A stretch of DNA of 7,736 nucleotides from Nitrospiraceae bacterium (GCA_020354155.1 CP070644.1:708221-715956); one strand, 5' to 3'; shown: positions 1-6,089, counted from the first letter of the stretch. Numbers and translations: made by a program. Notes: generated by a model from the sequence alone, not told the origin.

Positions 1-35
1 ATTGCTATGTAGTGATCATAGGTGCTATCTTTCAT
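1..35 (-). CDS. 5' end of a probable IS110-family transposase (cut by window edge)
   Basis: Only eleven full codons are visible, reading MKDSTYDHYIA, and the frame runs open off the left edge. The ATG is preceded by AAGGAGA with a 5-base gap, so a real start is likely. The YDHYIA beginning resembles my recollection of one branch of IS110-family transposases, where such a start runs into the first Asp of the DEDD (RuvC-like) catalytic domain; that Asp would lie just outside the window. The long non-coding stretch upstream with strong secondary structure also suits an insertion-sequence end. This is a family guess from very few residues; another short cytoplasmic protein is possible. Confidence 0.45.
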   Translation of the reverse strand, partial: MKDSTYDHYIA

Positions 36-36
36 T

Positions 37-123
37 AAGGTCTCCTTTCTTTTGTGTTAGTTTTTTAACTGCTAATTAAATCGTAAACTAACACGATTAA
101 TGCTTTGCATTAAAGGAGACCTT
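37..123. repeat. Nested inverted repeats, predicted three-helix structure
   Basis: Bases 37-48 and 112-123 are perfect 12-bp inverted repeats (AAGGTCTCCTTT / AAAGGAGACCTT). Inside them, 54-63 pairs with 85-94 over 10 bp (GTGTTAGTTT / AAACTAACAC), and that helix continues after a 4-base bulge as 64-68 with 76-80. A further hairpin, TTAATGC-TTT-GCATTAA, occupies 97-113 and shares two bases with the outer stem. The whole is a closed stem with two branches, placed directly before the left-edge gene. It could be a regulatory leader, the structured non-coding end of an insertion sequence (IS110 elements encode a bridge RNA in this kind of place), or less likely a terminator for a + strand transcript, since a T-rich run follows base 123. 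Confidence 0.7.
41..47 (-). promoter_or_regulatory. Ribosome binding site of the left-edge gene, buried in a stem
   Basis: Read on the minus strand this is AAGGAGA, a near-perfect Shine-Dalgarno sequence five bases before the ATG at 33-35. All of it lies inside the left arm (37-48) of a perfect 12-bp inverted repeat whose partner is 112-123. If the transcript folds this way, ribosomes cannot reach the site. Sequestered start sites are known for transposase genes, where they limit expression from read-through transcripts. Confidence 0.6.
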
Positions 124-171
124 CTTTCTTATTTTATCGATCGAAAGTGAGATTATTGTATTTTCCGGTAC

Positions 172-1377
172 TTATTTTTTTTGAACTACAATAGGTTTTA
201 AATTGAATTTCTTCTCTATATCATTGGACACAGTAACACCTTGTTTCTTAGACAATATACCTGGGATTCTTAATTTATTAAAATTATTGTCCTCAACTAT
301 ATATGCTTCAGGATAATAAATTATAATTTTCTCTAACATTTTCTGAGCGTAATTATGAATTTCCCAGGCACCAACCTGCACATAATACTCATTGCCTTTT
401 TTTATATCTTTCTTAGCCACTGATTGTTTTATATCTGGGACTTCCTCTTTTTCCTTTAATTTATGAGTTTCCTCTATGACTTCTTTTCTTTTCTCTGATT
501 TATTTAGTTCATTTGTTGATAGCTTGTCTGTTTCAGTATCATCAGTAAATGGTTCAGGCTGTACTTCAATAACATCTTGCTCTTTTGCATCTTCCGTTAA
601 TGCTTTCCTTTGATTTTCTACCTGACCATGTTCCTGTATTTTTTTGCTTTCCTTTACCTCTTCCACAGCTTCGATTTTATTGACCGGTTGTTGTTCTGAC
701 TCAGAAAGCTCATGCATAGCTGTATCTTCAATTTGAACTTCTTCAATATTATTAACTGACAGATCTCTTTTATCGTCTCGATCTAAAACAGAGGATTTAC
801 TTGAGATTTCATTTAATGTTTGATTGTTATCCGTAGGAATGTGGATTGATTGACTTGTCTCATAATCCATCTTCTGTTCTTTCTCTTTATAGAATAAAGT
901 TGTGGATAAATCACCGTCTGTCCTCCAATCTCTCATTAAATGTAGTTCTAATATTTCAAATACAGGATATATATATTCCATATGTTCAATCCTACCTGTT
1001 TGTAATTCAATAAATTTACCTGCAATTGAAAATTTTCTTTCCTTACGGAAAACCAGAGAGTCTAAATATCCTCTATCTTTAGGATAGATTGCTAGATATC
1101 GATCGGTAGTGTTTTCTATACTTAACAATTGCCCTCTTTGATTTACTGGTACATAAAGTGATTCAATCGACGATCCTTTCTCTGTTGCTTTTGTTTCAAT
1201 AATCATCCCGCCAAGGATAAATGTTTTATCTTTATAAAAATCAGGGTGTTTTTTAATCTCTGAAAAAGGTACGTCAAGTATGGCTGTATTCATAAGATCC
1301 TGACTAAGAATAGGTGCACAAGAATACGGTGCAATGCTCATGAAGATAATAAATATACTTACAACTGACGCTTTCAT
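172..1377 (-). CDS. Slp-family outer-membrane lipoprotein fused to a SPOR domain
   Basis: The protein has 401 residues. Residues 1-19 form a hydrophobic export signal ending at Cys20 (context PYSC), a lipoprotein-type site with an atypical Pro at -3. Residues about 34-152 match the Slp lipoprotein domain (known from the E. coli starvation lipoprotein): HPDFYKDKTFILGG near 44, a GYLD motif near 103 and the YPVFEILELHL end near 137. Residues about 155-327 are a Lys/Glu-rich, low-complexity linker. Residues 329-398 are a SPOR domain opening with YYVQVGAWE; SPOR domains bind glycan strands stripped of peptide stems. Known Slp proteins, as I recall them, are about 180-200 residues and lack this extension. 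I infer an outer-membrane anchor reaching the murein through the linker. The ATG follows GGAGG by four bases. No partner gene or clear terminator is visible. Confidence 0.85.
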   Translation of the reverse strand: MKASVVSIFIIFMSIAPYSCAPILSQDLMNTAILDVPFSEIKKHPDFYKDKTFILGGMIIETKATEKGSSIESLYVPVNQRGQLLSIENTTDRYLAIYPKDRGYLDSLVFRKERKFSIAGKFIELQTGRIEHMEYIYPVFEILELHLMRDWRTDGDLSTTLFYKEKEQKMDYETSQSIHIPTDNNQTLNEISSKSSVLDRDDKRDLSVNNIEEVQIEDTAMHELSESEQQPVNKIEAVEEVKESKKIQEHGQVENQRKALTEDAKEQDVIEVQPEPFTDDTETDKLSTNELNKSEKRKEVIEETHKLKEKEEVPDIKQSVAKKDIKKGNEYYVQVGAWEIHNYAQKMLEKIIIYYPEAYIVEDNNFNKLRIPGILSKKQGVTVSNDIEKKFNLKPIVVQKK

Positions 1378-1405
1378 GATCCCTCCAAAGGTTGTTTGCA
1401 GGATT

Positions 1406-1424
1406 GCTGAAACAACTTTTCAGC
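1406..1424. repeat. 7-bp inverted repeat in the upstream region of the Slp-SPOR gene
   Basis: GCTGAAA at 1406-1412 is repeated inverted as TTTCAGC at 1418-1424 around a 5-base spacer. It lies about 20 bases upstream of the Slp-SPOR ribosome binding site and just downstream of a possible minus-strand -10 element. It could be a repressor operator near the transcription start or a small leader hairpin. The dyad is certain; the role is inferred. Confidence 0.45.
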
Positions 1425-1426
1425 TA

Positions 1427-1457
1427 AATATACTCTTGAAATTAAATCTATTAACAA
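1427..1457 (-). promoter_or_regulatory. Weak candidate promoter of the Slp-SPOR gene
   Basis: On the minus strand TTGTTA (1452-1457) and TATATT (1427-1432) are separated by 19 bases. Both boxes are imperfect and the spacing is longer than the usual 17, in an AT-rich stretch where such matches arise by chance. The start of transcription would fall near 1420, over the 1406-1424 inverted repeat. It would sit inside the tail of the small ORF 1451-1660. Confidence 0.25.
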
Positions 1458-1660
1458 TCTATATTAAGAGAAAAATCAACTTGCTTTATTTTGCTGTAAA
1501 TCAAGTAGGATTCAAAATTCTTAATGCAGAAAATTGATGCCTTTTCTAATTCCTTACTTTCCATTTTATTGCAGTAAAAGTCAACGCGAGGTTTTTTAAG
1601 GGTTGGGCATAGATGATTACTACCTGAGTCAGAGTTAATCCTTCTTTGATTATCGGACAT
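1451..1660 (-). CDS. Possible small cysteine-motif protein, perhaps decaying
   Basis: This 69-residue frame (Cys at 18, 30, 45 and 69) has an AAGGA three bases before its ATG, which is a short gap. Its core runs CPTLKKP near 18, FYCNKMES near 28, an Ala-x-x-Phe-Cys near 41-45 and NFESYLIY near 48. This resembles small Cys-rich hypothetical proteins that I recall from Desulfobacterota and Nitrospirota, with a pattern of the type CP...CYC..M.S...A..YC...E.C.IY. If that is right, two family cysteines are replaced: Phe28 (TTT) and Tyr52 (TAC), each one base from a Cys codon. The last dozen residues look unrelated. It may be a functional variant, a degenerate copy, or a chance frame in AT-rich DNA. 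No function is known to me. Confidence 0.4.
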   Translation of the reverse strand: MSDNQRRINSDSGSNHLCPTLKKPRVDFYCNKMESKELEKASIFCIKNFESYLIYSKIKQVDFSLNIDC

Positions 1661-2034
1661 TAATCCTTATTCAAATAAGATTCGCTACAACTATTCCATT
1701 TAATCCAATTACGTCACATTATATAGTAAATTGAAAAAAGTATACACCAAAAAATCATTTCCTCATAAAAACAAAATTTCTTCCGTTTATCTTCAAATTA
1801 GGATGAAGGGAGAACTACTCATTGATATGATAAGTCTCCGGAATTAATGAAGGTCACAGGTTAACGAGTACTTATATTTATCGTAAAGTCAGATGACGGC
1901 AGGAGATTAACAACAAATCATAGACTGTCAATAACGTAATGTACGAACCAAGTTGATGATTGCAAGTTCAAATTCATGCGGTTGACAGAACTTTTAACTT
2001 TCTGCTGAATCATCTTTACAGGTTATCTGTTCAT
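1661..2034. other. 374-base AT-rich spacer with no recognised gene
   Basis: Reading both strands I find no convincing frame, tRNA or strong terminator. On the minus strand a perfect TATAAT occurs at 1718-1723, about 57 bases upstream of the small ORF, but no good -35 box lies at normal distance. Near 2018-2030 there is only a 4-bp stem without a T run, so the preceding 498-residue gene has no evident intrinsic terminator. The stretch may be decayed coding sequence, but I recognise no protein remnant. Confidence 0.5.
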
Positions 2035-3531
2035 TTACTGAAGACCCAATTTCTGTGTCGTCAGATTATCTAATTTTCCTGTTTTTGTGAGTTTGTTGTT
2101 TTTCTGAAAGGCAGAAAGAGCTCGTATAGTTTTGTTTCCCAAAATGCCATCCGTTGGTCCGGGATAGTACCCGAGATCATGAAATTTATTTTGTTCGTGG
2201 TGAATCATGCGTGAAATCCTTGTTTGGATCTTAAATGAACGAATTTGATTCAGAAGAAAACACACTTCTCCCGGAAAACCATAATAACCGTTACCAGACA
2301 AAGTCCCAACAATTGCATATGTTTTACCATCAGTCTCGGTGATTTTACCAGAATGGTTTTCACCGTTCTTTGTAATAATGGTAGTGTTTCCCTTCTCATC
2401 TGTGTAATACTCTGCTATATCATTAAGCATGACATCGAGCTGAACCTTGCCAACGCTAATTTTGATCGATCTTCTCTTCTCTGAAACGTTAAAATGGCTA
2501 ATTGCATCATTGTACCAATAAGAAATGTCAGATATTGCTTTAATCAGTATGTCCCCTTGCCCGTGATTTATTACCAAGGACGCAACCAATGACTTAGAAT
2601 TACTTTTTTTCAGTGTTAAAACCTTAATCAGCTCTGGAGAAACAATTATATATGATGGTATGCCTTTCAGAAGGGTTTTGGCCTTAATGAAACGTAAATC
2701 CGAAGTATATGTTTCTTGACTGGCTCGAATCCAAGCCAATAGAGTTTTAATTGGATTACTAGAAAGGCCAAACATTTCGAAGTGATTAGATGTTGTACGT
2801 TTCTTAATCGATATTATTCGATCACCAAAGTTCTTAGCTTTAAGATCGATGGTAATACCCCCATGTTCTCCTGAAAACTCAACAACAGATCGAAGATAAT
2901 CGTAAATTTCAAAGTTATTACGATTCCAATCGCTATGAAATGCTGATTGAATCTTTATCACATTTTTTTGTTTTTCACCTGAAGTAAAAACAAAGTCTAA
3001 AGCCGATCTTGTATTTCCGAAACTCCTTACAACAGCTTCACTGATATTACTTGTTTTAGTAGAAAAATCGATTGACAGAGAGCCGTCTATTTTAGTTCCT
3101 AATATTTTTCCATCAATGTTCGCATATGTTGAACTCCCATCAATAAAAGTAATTTTAAAAATAGGTTTATATAAATCCATAGTGAACATTCCCTTATAAA
3201 TCGTTGGCCACTCTTGCTTAATCTTCTTATTTATCCTGGGAAGTTCAAATCTGTACACCCTCTCAATTTTTTTTATATTACTAATATCAATGTCTGACCA
3301 AAGCCATCCTTGTATTATGCGTATGTAATTTTGTGAACTGGAATGCAAGTAATAATTTTTTGATTTGGAGTGCCAATACTCACTCTTTCTGTAGTAATAA
3401 CGTAACTCAATATGTTCTAAGAGAAGAGGGTTGCCCTCAACTGTTTCGATAATATAATTATTGTCATTCGCATATGATACTGAAGGCATGAACATTAAAA
3501 ACATTAAAATAATTACATTATAATGTCTCAT
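2035..3531 (-). CDS. Secreted protein of unknown function with C-terminal peptidoglycan-binding domain
   Basis: The protein has 498 residues. Residues 1-21 are a Sec signal peptide with a likely signal peptidase I site after SVSYA (Ser at -3, Ala at -1), giving a periplasmic or secreted product. I do not recognise residues 22-440. They are rich in beta-type stretches and charged residues, and 358-436 reads like a small beta domain (KVQLDVML, then TIITKNGENHSGKI, then FLLNQIRSFKI). Residues about 445-497 match the PG_binding_1 fold, with LGYYPGPTDGILGNKT and ALSAFQKNNKL as its core, a murein-attachment module common on hydrolases and scaffold proteins. No catalytic motif is visible, so enzyme activity cannot be claimed. 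The only Cys is residue 424. The start follows GGAG by seven bases. A Fur-like site lies about 105 bases upstream. Its base composition is far more AT-rich than that of pth and the genes beyond it. Confidence 0.85.
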   Translation of the reverse strand: MRHYNVIILMFLMFMPSVSYANDNNYIIETVEGNPLLLEHIELRYYYRKSEYWHSKSKNYYLHSSSQNYIRIIQGWLWSDIDISNIKKIERVYRFELPRINKKIKQEWPTIYKGMFTMDLYKPIFKITFIDGSSTYANIDGKILGTKIDGSLSIDFSTKTSNISEAVVRSFGNTRSALDFVFTSGEKQKNVIKIQSAFHSDWNRNNFEIYDYLRSVVEFSGEHGGITIDLKAKNFGDRIISIKKRTTSNHFEMFGLSSNPIKTLLAWIRASQETYTSDLRFIKAKTLLKGIPSYIIVSPELIKVLTLKKSNSKSLVASLVINHGQGDILIKAISDISYWYNDAISHFNVSEKRRSIKISVGKVQLDVMLNDIAEYYTDEKGNTTIITKNGENHSGKITETDGKTYAIVGTLSGNGYYGFPGEVCFLLNQIRSFKIQTRISRMIHHEQNKFHDLGYYPGPTDGILGNKTIRALSAFQKNNKLTKTGKLDNLTTQKLGLQ

Positions 3532-3600
3532 GGAATATCTCCATTACTGGTTCTCTAAAATGTATTACTGCAGTTCATTTCTGCAGATAGGTGTTGTCTA

Positions 3601-3633
3601 TTTATAGAATCCTAACAATTTAAAGAGTGTCAA
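3601..3633 (-). promoter_or_regulatory. Candidate promoter of the 498-residue secreted protein
   Basis: On the minus strand a perfect TTGACA lies at 3628-3633 and TATAAA at 3601-3606. The gap is 21 bases, longer than the normal 16-18, so either the true -10 is a poorer box nearer in or the promoter needs an activator. The leader to the start codon would be about 65 bases and carry the paired CTGCAG hexamers. Confidence 0.35.
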
Positions 3634-3635
3634 GA

Positions 3636-3650
3636 TGAAAATGATTATCA
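3636..3650 (-). promoter_or_regulatory. Fur-like operator
   Basis: On the minus strand this reads TGATAATCATTTTCA. Against the 7-1-7 Fur consensus TGATAATNATTATCA it matches 13 of the 14 defined bases. It ends two bases upstream of the TTGACA at 3628-3633, the position expected for an operator that blocks RNA polymerase when Fur is loaded with iron. The match is seen directly; iron control of the gene is inferred. AT-rich DNA can produce such sites by chance, but a match this close beside a -35 box is unlikely to be common. Confidence 0.5.
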
Positions 3651-3740
3651 GTTGAAATCTGCAATCTCTATTAAATATTGGCTTATTTATAACTTAAACA
3701 AAGCGTTAATATCCAGATTGATTCCATTTCATTGATGATA

Positions 3741-3752
3741 CAGATATATCTG
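3741..3752. repeat. 12-bp perfect palindrome CAGATATATCTG
   Basis: The 12 bases equal their own reverse complement and overlap a CTGCAG. The site is about 200 bases upstream of the 498-residue gene and 100 bases downstream of pth. It may be a binding site for a dimeric regulator. No function is shown. Confidence 0.4.
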
Positions 3753-3781
3753 CAGAATGCAGACTGACCAATTTTCTCAAC

Positions 3782-3804
3782 AGCTTTGTTTTATAGTCAA
3801 AGCT
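3782..3804 (-). terminator. Stem-loop after pth, possible transcript end
   Basis: AGCTTTG (3782-3788) and CAAAGCT (3798-3804) form a 7-bp stem with a 9-base loop, starting 50 bases after the pth stop. On the minus strand it is not followed by a clear T run, so it does not meet the usual intrinsic-terminator form. It may instead stabilise the 3' end of the prs-rplY-pth message. Confidence 0.3.
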
Positions 3805-3853
3805 CGGCTGTAATTTCTCTGGATTCCCAAATCAAGAGGCTGTGTTGTAGTTG

Positions 3854-4414
3854 TTATTGCTCTCTGTGAAGATAATTCTGAGTGTACGGAATGCCTTTAT
3901 TGAGGATATCCGTCACTGCGTCAACGGCCCGCACCACTGCTTCATCCATAATGGGACGTTCCTTTTTATTGAAGGGTTTGAGAACGTAATGTTCCGACAG
4001 CATTCTGCTGGGACGGCCTATGCCGATTTTAAGACGGGGGAAGTCCTTGCTGTTCAGATATTCAATAATGGATTGGATACCATTATGCCCGCCGGAAGAT
4101 CCTGTTTTTCTGATTCTTAATATGCCTGGTTCGAGATCAAGGTCATCATGGATAATAAGAAGGTTGTCGATTTCGTCGTTTTTGAAAAGCAGATCCCTTA
4201 CAGCTATGCCGCTTCTGTTCATAAAAGTAAGAGGCTTCATGAGAAGCACTTTCTGCCCTTCTATGAAGCCTCTTCCATAAATATACTGTGTAGACTTGCT
4301 CTTGATCGGAATTGCGAATTTTGCAGCCAGGGCATCTATGACCTTGAACCCGATATTGTGCCGTGTATCTTCATAAGCATCTCCAGGATTTCCCAGACCG
4401 GCCACAAGCCACAT
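3854..4414 (-). CDS. pth: Peptidyl-tRNA hydrolase
   Basis: Pth cuts the ester bond of peptidyl-tRNAs released early from ribosomes and so recycles the tRNAs in the cytoplasm. The 186 residues fit the bacterial Pth family (about 185-200). Seen motifs are VAGLGNPG at 4-11, TRHNIGF at 17-23 with the catalytic His19, KPLTFMNRSG at 60-69 (Asn66), IIHDDLDL at 87-94 (Asp90, which helps the His) and SGGHNG at 107-112 (Asn111). Asn9 completes the expected set, so the enzyme should be active. The ATG lies nine bases after the rplY stop, with no good ribosome binding site in the gap, so translation is probably coupled to rplY. Pairing with rplY is common in bacteria. In many relatives ychF follows; here an AT-rich block follows instead. 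Confidence 0.97.
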   Translation of the reverse strand: MWLVAGLGNPGDAYEDTRHNIGFKVIDALAAKFAIPIKSKSTQYIYGRGFIEGQKVLLMKPLTFMNRSGIAVRDLLFKNDEIDNLLIIHDDLDLEPGILRIRKTGSSGGHNGIQSIIEYLNSKDFPRLKIGIGRPSRMLSEHYVLKPFNKKERPIMDEAVVRAVDAVTDILNKGIPYTQNYLHREQ

Positions 4415-4423
4415 ATGATCGCG

Positions 4424-5095
4424 CTATTCTTTTTTCTCTTCTTCTGGTTTCTCTTCTTCCTTACCCTTTCCGACAACCTCAGGCTCTGCCGCCTCACCTT
4501 CCGCAGCCTCTTCCTCAGGTTCAGCTTCGACCTTCGGCGCTGATACGTTCAGCACAACTTCCTTTGGATCTGTTACGAAGGTGACGCCTTCGGGTATTGT
4601 TATGTCGCTCACGTGTAATGAATGTCCAATCTCGATAAAACCTGCATCTACCTCGATTTTGTCAGGTATCTGTGTGGGAAGGCATTCAATTTCGACTTCT
4701 CTCAAATGGTGCTCTGCAATACCTCCCAGTTTAATACCCACAGGATCCTTTGTAATAACAATGGGCACGGTAACAACAACTTTTTTCTTAAGAGAGACCT
4801 CTATGAAATCCAGATGGAGCAGATCATCAGTTACAGGATCCAGCTGATAATCCTTCACAAGCACCGGATGCTCTGATATCTTCTTTCCAGCTTCATGCAG
4901 CTCAAGGGTGATCAAGGCATGTTCAGCTGTGCCTTTAAACATAAGCCGGGAGATCTCCTTGCTGTTTACCTTCACCGGGGTCGATGTGTCTCCACTGTAC
5001 ATAACAGCAGGCATGATTCCCCGCCTTCGCAAACTTCTTGCACCGCCTTTGCCTATCTCAGATCTCTTGTCCGCTTTCAGCAATATTTTTTCCAT
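4424..5095 (-). CDS. rplY: Ribosomal protein L25, long TL5/Ctc type
   Basis: L25 binds 5S rRNA in the large ribosomal subunit. The 223 residues comprise an N-terminal 5S-binding domain (about 1-90, with GGARSLRRRGIMPAVMYSGD at 17-36), the L25 signature DDLLHLDFIEV at 90-100, a C-terminal TL5 beta domain (about 101-186) and a Glu/Lys-rich tail from about 190 to the end. The short E. coli form has only the first domain; the two-domain form is usual in most other phyla. I chose the ATG at 5095 over a GTG at 5101 because the GGAGG at 5104-5108 is eight bases from the ATG but only two from the GTG. It lies 52 bases after prs and nine before pth, which fits an operon. The acidic tail is probably disordered. 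Confidence 0.97.
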   Translation of the reverse strand: MEKILLKADKRSEIGKGGARSLRRRGIMPAVMYSGDTSTPVKVNSKEISRLMFKGTAEHALITLELHEAGKKISEHPVLVKDYQLDPVTDDLLHLDFIEVSLKKKVVVTVPIVITKDPVGIKLGGIAEHHLREVEIECLPTQIPDKIEVDAGFIEIGHSLHVSDITIPEGVTFVTDPKEVVLNVSAPKVEAEPEEEAAEGEAAEPEVVGKGKEEEKPEEEKKE

Positions 5096-5103
5096 TTTCA
5101 CAA

Positions 5104-5108
5104 CCTCC
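5104..5108 (-). promoter_or_regulatory. Ribosome binding site deciding the rplY start
   Basis: The perfect GGAGG on the minus strand sits eight bases before the ATG at 5093-5095 and only two before an in-frame GTG at 5099-5101, so the ATG is the likely start. It lies ten bases downstream of the 5118-5142 stem-loop. Confidence 0.8.
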
Positions 5109-5117
5109 GTTTATCGT

Positions 5118-5142
5118 AGGGATTCAAGTCCTCTGAATCCCT
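5118..5142 (-). promoter_or_regulatory. 9-bp stem-loop in the prs-rplY leader
   Basis: AGGGATTCA (5118-5126) and TGAATCCCT (5134-5142) pair perfectly over nine bases around a seven-base loop. In the minus-strand message it begins five bases after the prs stop and ends ten bases before the rplY GGAGG. No T run follows, so it is not an ordinary terminator. Plausible roles are an RNase-processing or mRNA-stability element that sets different levels of Prs and L25, or a binding site for feedback control by a ribosomal protein. The stem is certain; the role is inferred. Confidence 0.6.
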
Positions 5143-5147
5143 GTTCG

Positions 5148-6089
5148 TTATGCAAAAAGAGAGCTTACTGAAGTCTCCTCGTGAATTCTCCTGATTGCCT
5201 CACCAAGCAGGGCTGCCACAGATAGGACGGTCAGTTTGCTGCACTGTGCCTTTTTGTCCTCCATGGGGATCGTGTTGGTGACAATCACGTCCTCCAGGAC
5301 TGAGTCATTAATTCGCTGCAGGGCCGGTCCCGAGAGCACTGCATGGGCACAGGTGGCTACTACCCGTTTCGCACCGTTTTCCTTTAAGGCTGCAGCAGCC
5401 TGTGTGATTGTTCCCGCAGTATCAATCATATCATCAAAAAGGATAGCATCCATTCCATCCACTTCTCCAATCACATGCATGACCTCAGACACATTGGCCT
5501 TTTCTCTCCTTTTGTCTATGATTGCAAGAGATGCATCAATCCTTTTTGCAAATGATCTCGCCCGCTCAACACCTCCGGCGTCAGGCGAGACAACAACCGT
5601 TTCATTGACATATTTTTCTTTCATGTATTCCGAGAGAACAGGCGCTGCATAGAGGTGATCAACGGGGATATCAAAGAATCCCTGAATTTGCCCAGCATGC
5701 AGATCAATAGTAAGTACCCTGTCTATGCCGGAAATCGTCAGCAGATCAGCAATGAGTCTTGCTGAAATAGGCACCCGCGGCTGGGCCTTTCTGTCCTGAC
5801 GGGCATAACCATAATAGGGCATAACGGCTGTAATCCTGCCAGCTGACGCCCGTTTCAGTGCATCGACCATGAGCAGGAGTTCCATAAGGTTGTTATTGAC
5901 AGGGGTACATGTAGACTGGACGACATACACGTCAGAGCCCCTGACATTCTCCTGAAGCCGCACTGTTATCTCACCGTCACTGAAGGTGGAGACAGTAGCC
6001 TCGCCAACGGATATTGATAAATAATCTGCAATCTCCTGAGCCAGGTCTCTGTTTGAATTTCCTGTAAATAATTGAATACCTTCCGGCAT
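5148..6089 (-). CDS. prs: Ribose-phosphate pyrophosphokinase (PRPP synthetase, class I)
   Basis: Prs transfers pyrophosphate from ATP to ribose 5-phosphate, giving PRPP for purine, pyrimidine, histidine, tryptophan and NAD synthesis in the cytoplasm. The 313 residues match class I enzymes, which are hexamers activated by phosphate and inhibited by ADP. Seen motifs are STFSDGEITVRLQENVRG at 34-51, PYYGYARQDRK at 91-101, the metal-binding TIDLHAGQIQGFF at 127-139 (His131), VVSPDAGG at 166-173, the flexible-loop DKRR at 192-195 and the PRPP-binding FDDMIDTAGT at 218-227. All key residues are present. The ATG follows AAGGGGGA (6093-6100) by three bases. It lies between tRNA-Gln and rplY, and no strong promoter of its own is visible, so transcription may come through the tRNA. 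Confidence 0.98.
   Translation of the reverse strand: MPEGIQLFTGNSNRDLAQEIADYLSISVGEATVSTFSDGEITVRLQENVRGSDVYVVQSTCTPVNNNLMELLLMVDALKRASAGRITAVMPYYGYARQDRKAQPRVPISARLIADLLTISGIDRVLTIDLHAGQIQGFFDIPVDHLYAAPVLSEYMKEKYVNETVVVSPDAGGVERARSFAKRIDASLAIIDKRREKANVSEVMHVIGEVDGMDAILFDDMIDTAGTITQAAAALKENGAKRVVATCAHAVLSGPALQRINDSVLEDVIVTNTIPMEDKKAQCSKLTVLSVAALLGEAIRRIHEETSVSSLFA

Larger units (their letters stand above)
3532..3853. other. 322-base regulatory spacer between pth and the 498-residue gene
   Basis: No gene is seen here. It holds, from high to low coordinate in the direction of transcription, a stem-loop after pth (3782-3804), a 12-bp palindrome (3741-3752), a Fur-like operator (3636-3650), promoter-like boxes (3601-3633) and two CTGCAG hexamers (3568-3573 and 3581-3586). 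The hexamers, 7 bases apart, can pair as a 6-bp hairpin in the leader; a third CTGCAG is at 3750-3755. The richness of dyads suggests that control of the downstream gene sits here. Confidence 0.6.

Noticed and set aside
54..94. An integron attC-like site suggested by GTGTTAG ... CTAACAC
   Set aside because: The arms face the opposite way to attC core sites, which begin with RYYYAAC and end with GTTRRRY, and no gene cassette or integrase is present.
1802..1848. A short + strand frame (MKGELLIDMISLRN)
   Set aside because: Fourteen residues, no ribosome binding site and no similarity known to me; chance is the simplest explanation.
3568..3755. Three CTGCAG hexamers as a possible repeat array or CRISPR-like pattern
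   Set aside because: The spacing is irregular, the flanks differ and the hexamer is short. Only the 3568/3581 pair is close enough to suggest a small hairpin.
4148..4543. A 131-residue + strand frame across the pth-rplY junction, with similar + strand frames inside rplY, prs and ispE
   Set aside because: These lie opposite genes with complete family motifs, have no recognisable domain and lack sensible ribosome binding sites. They are antisense shadows.
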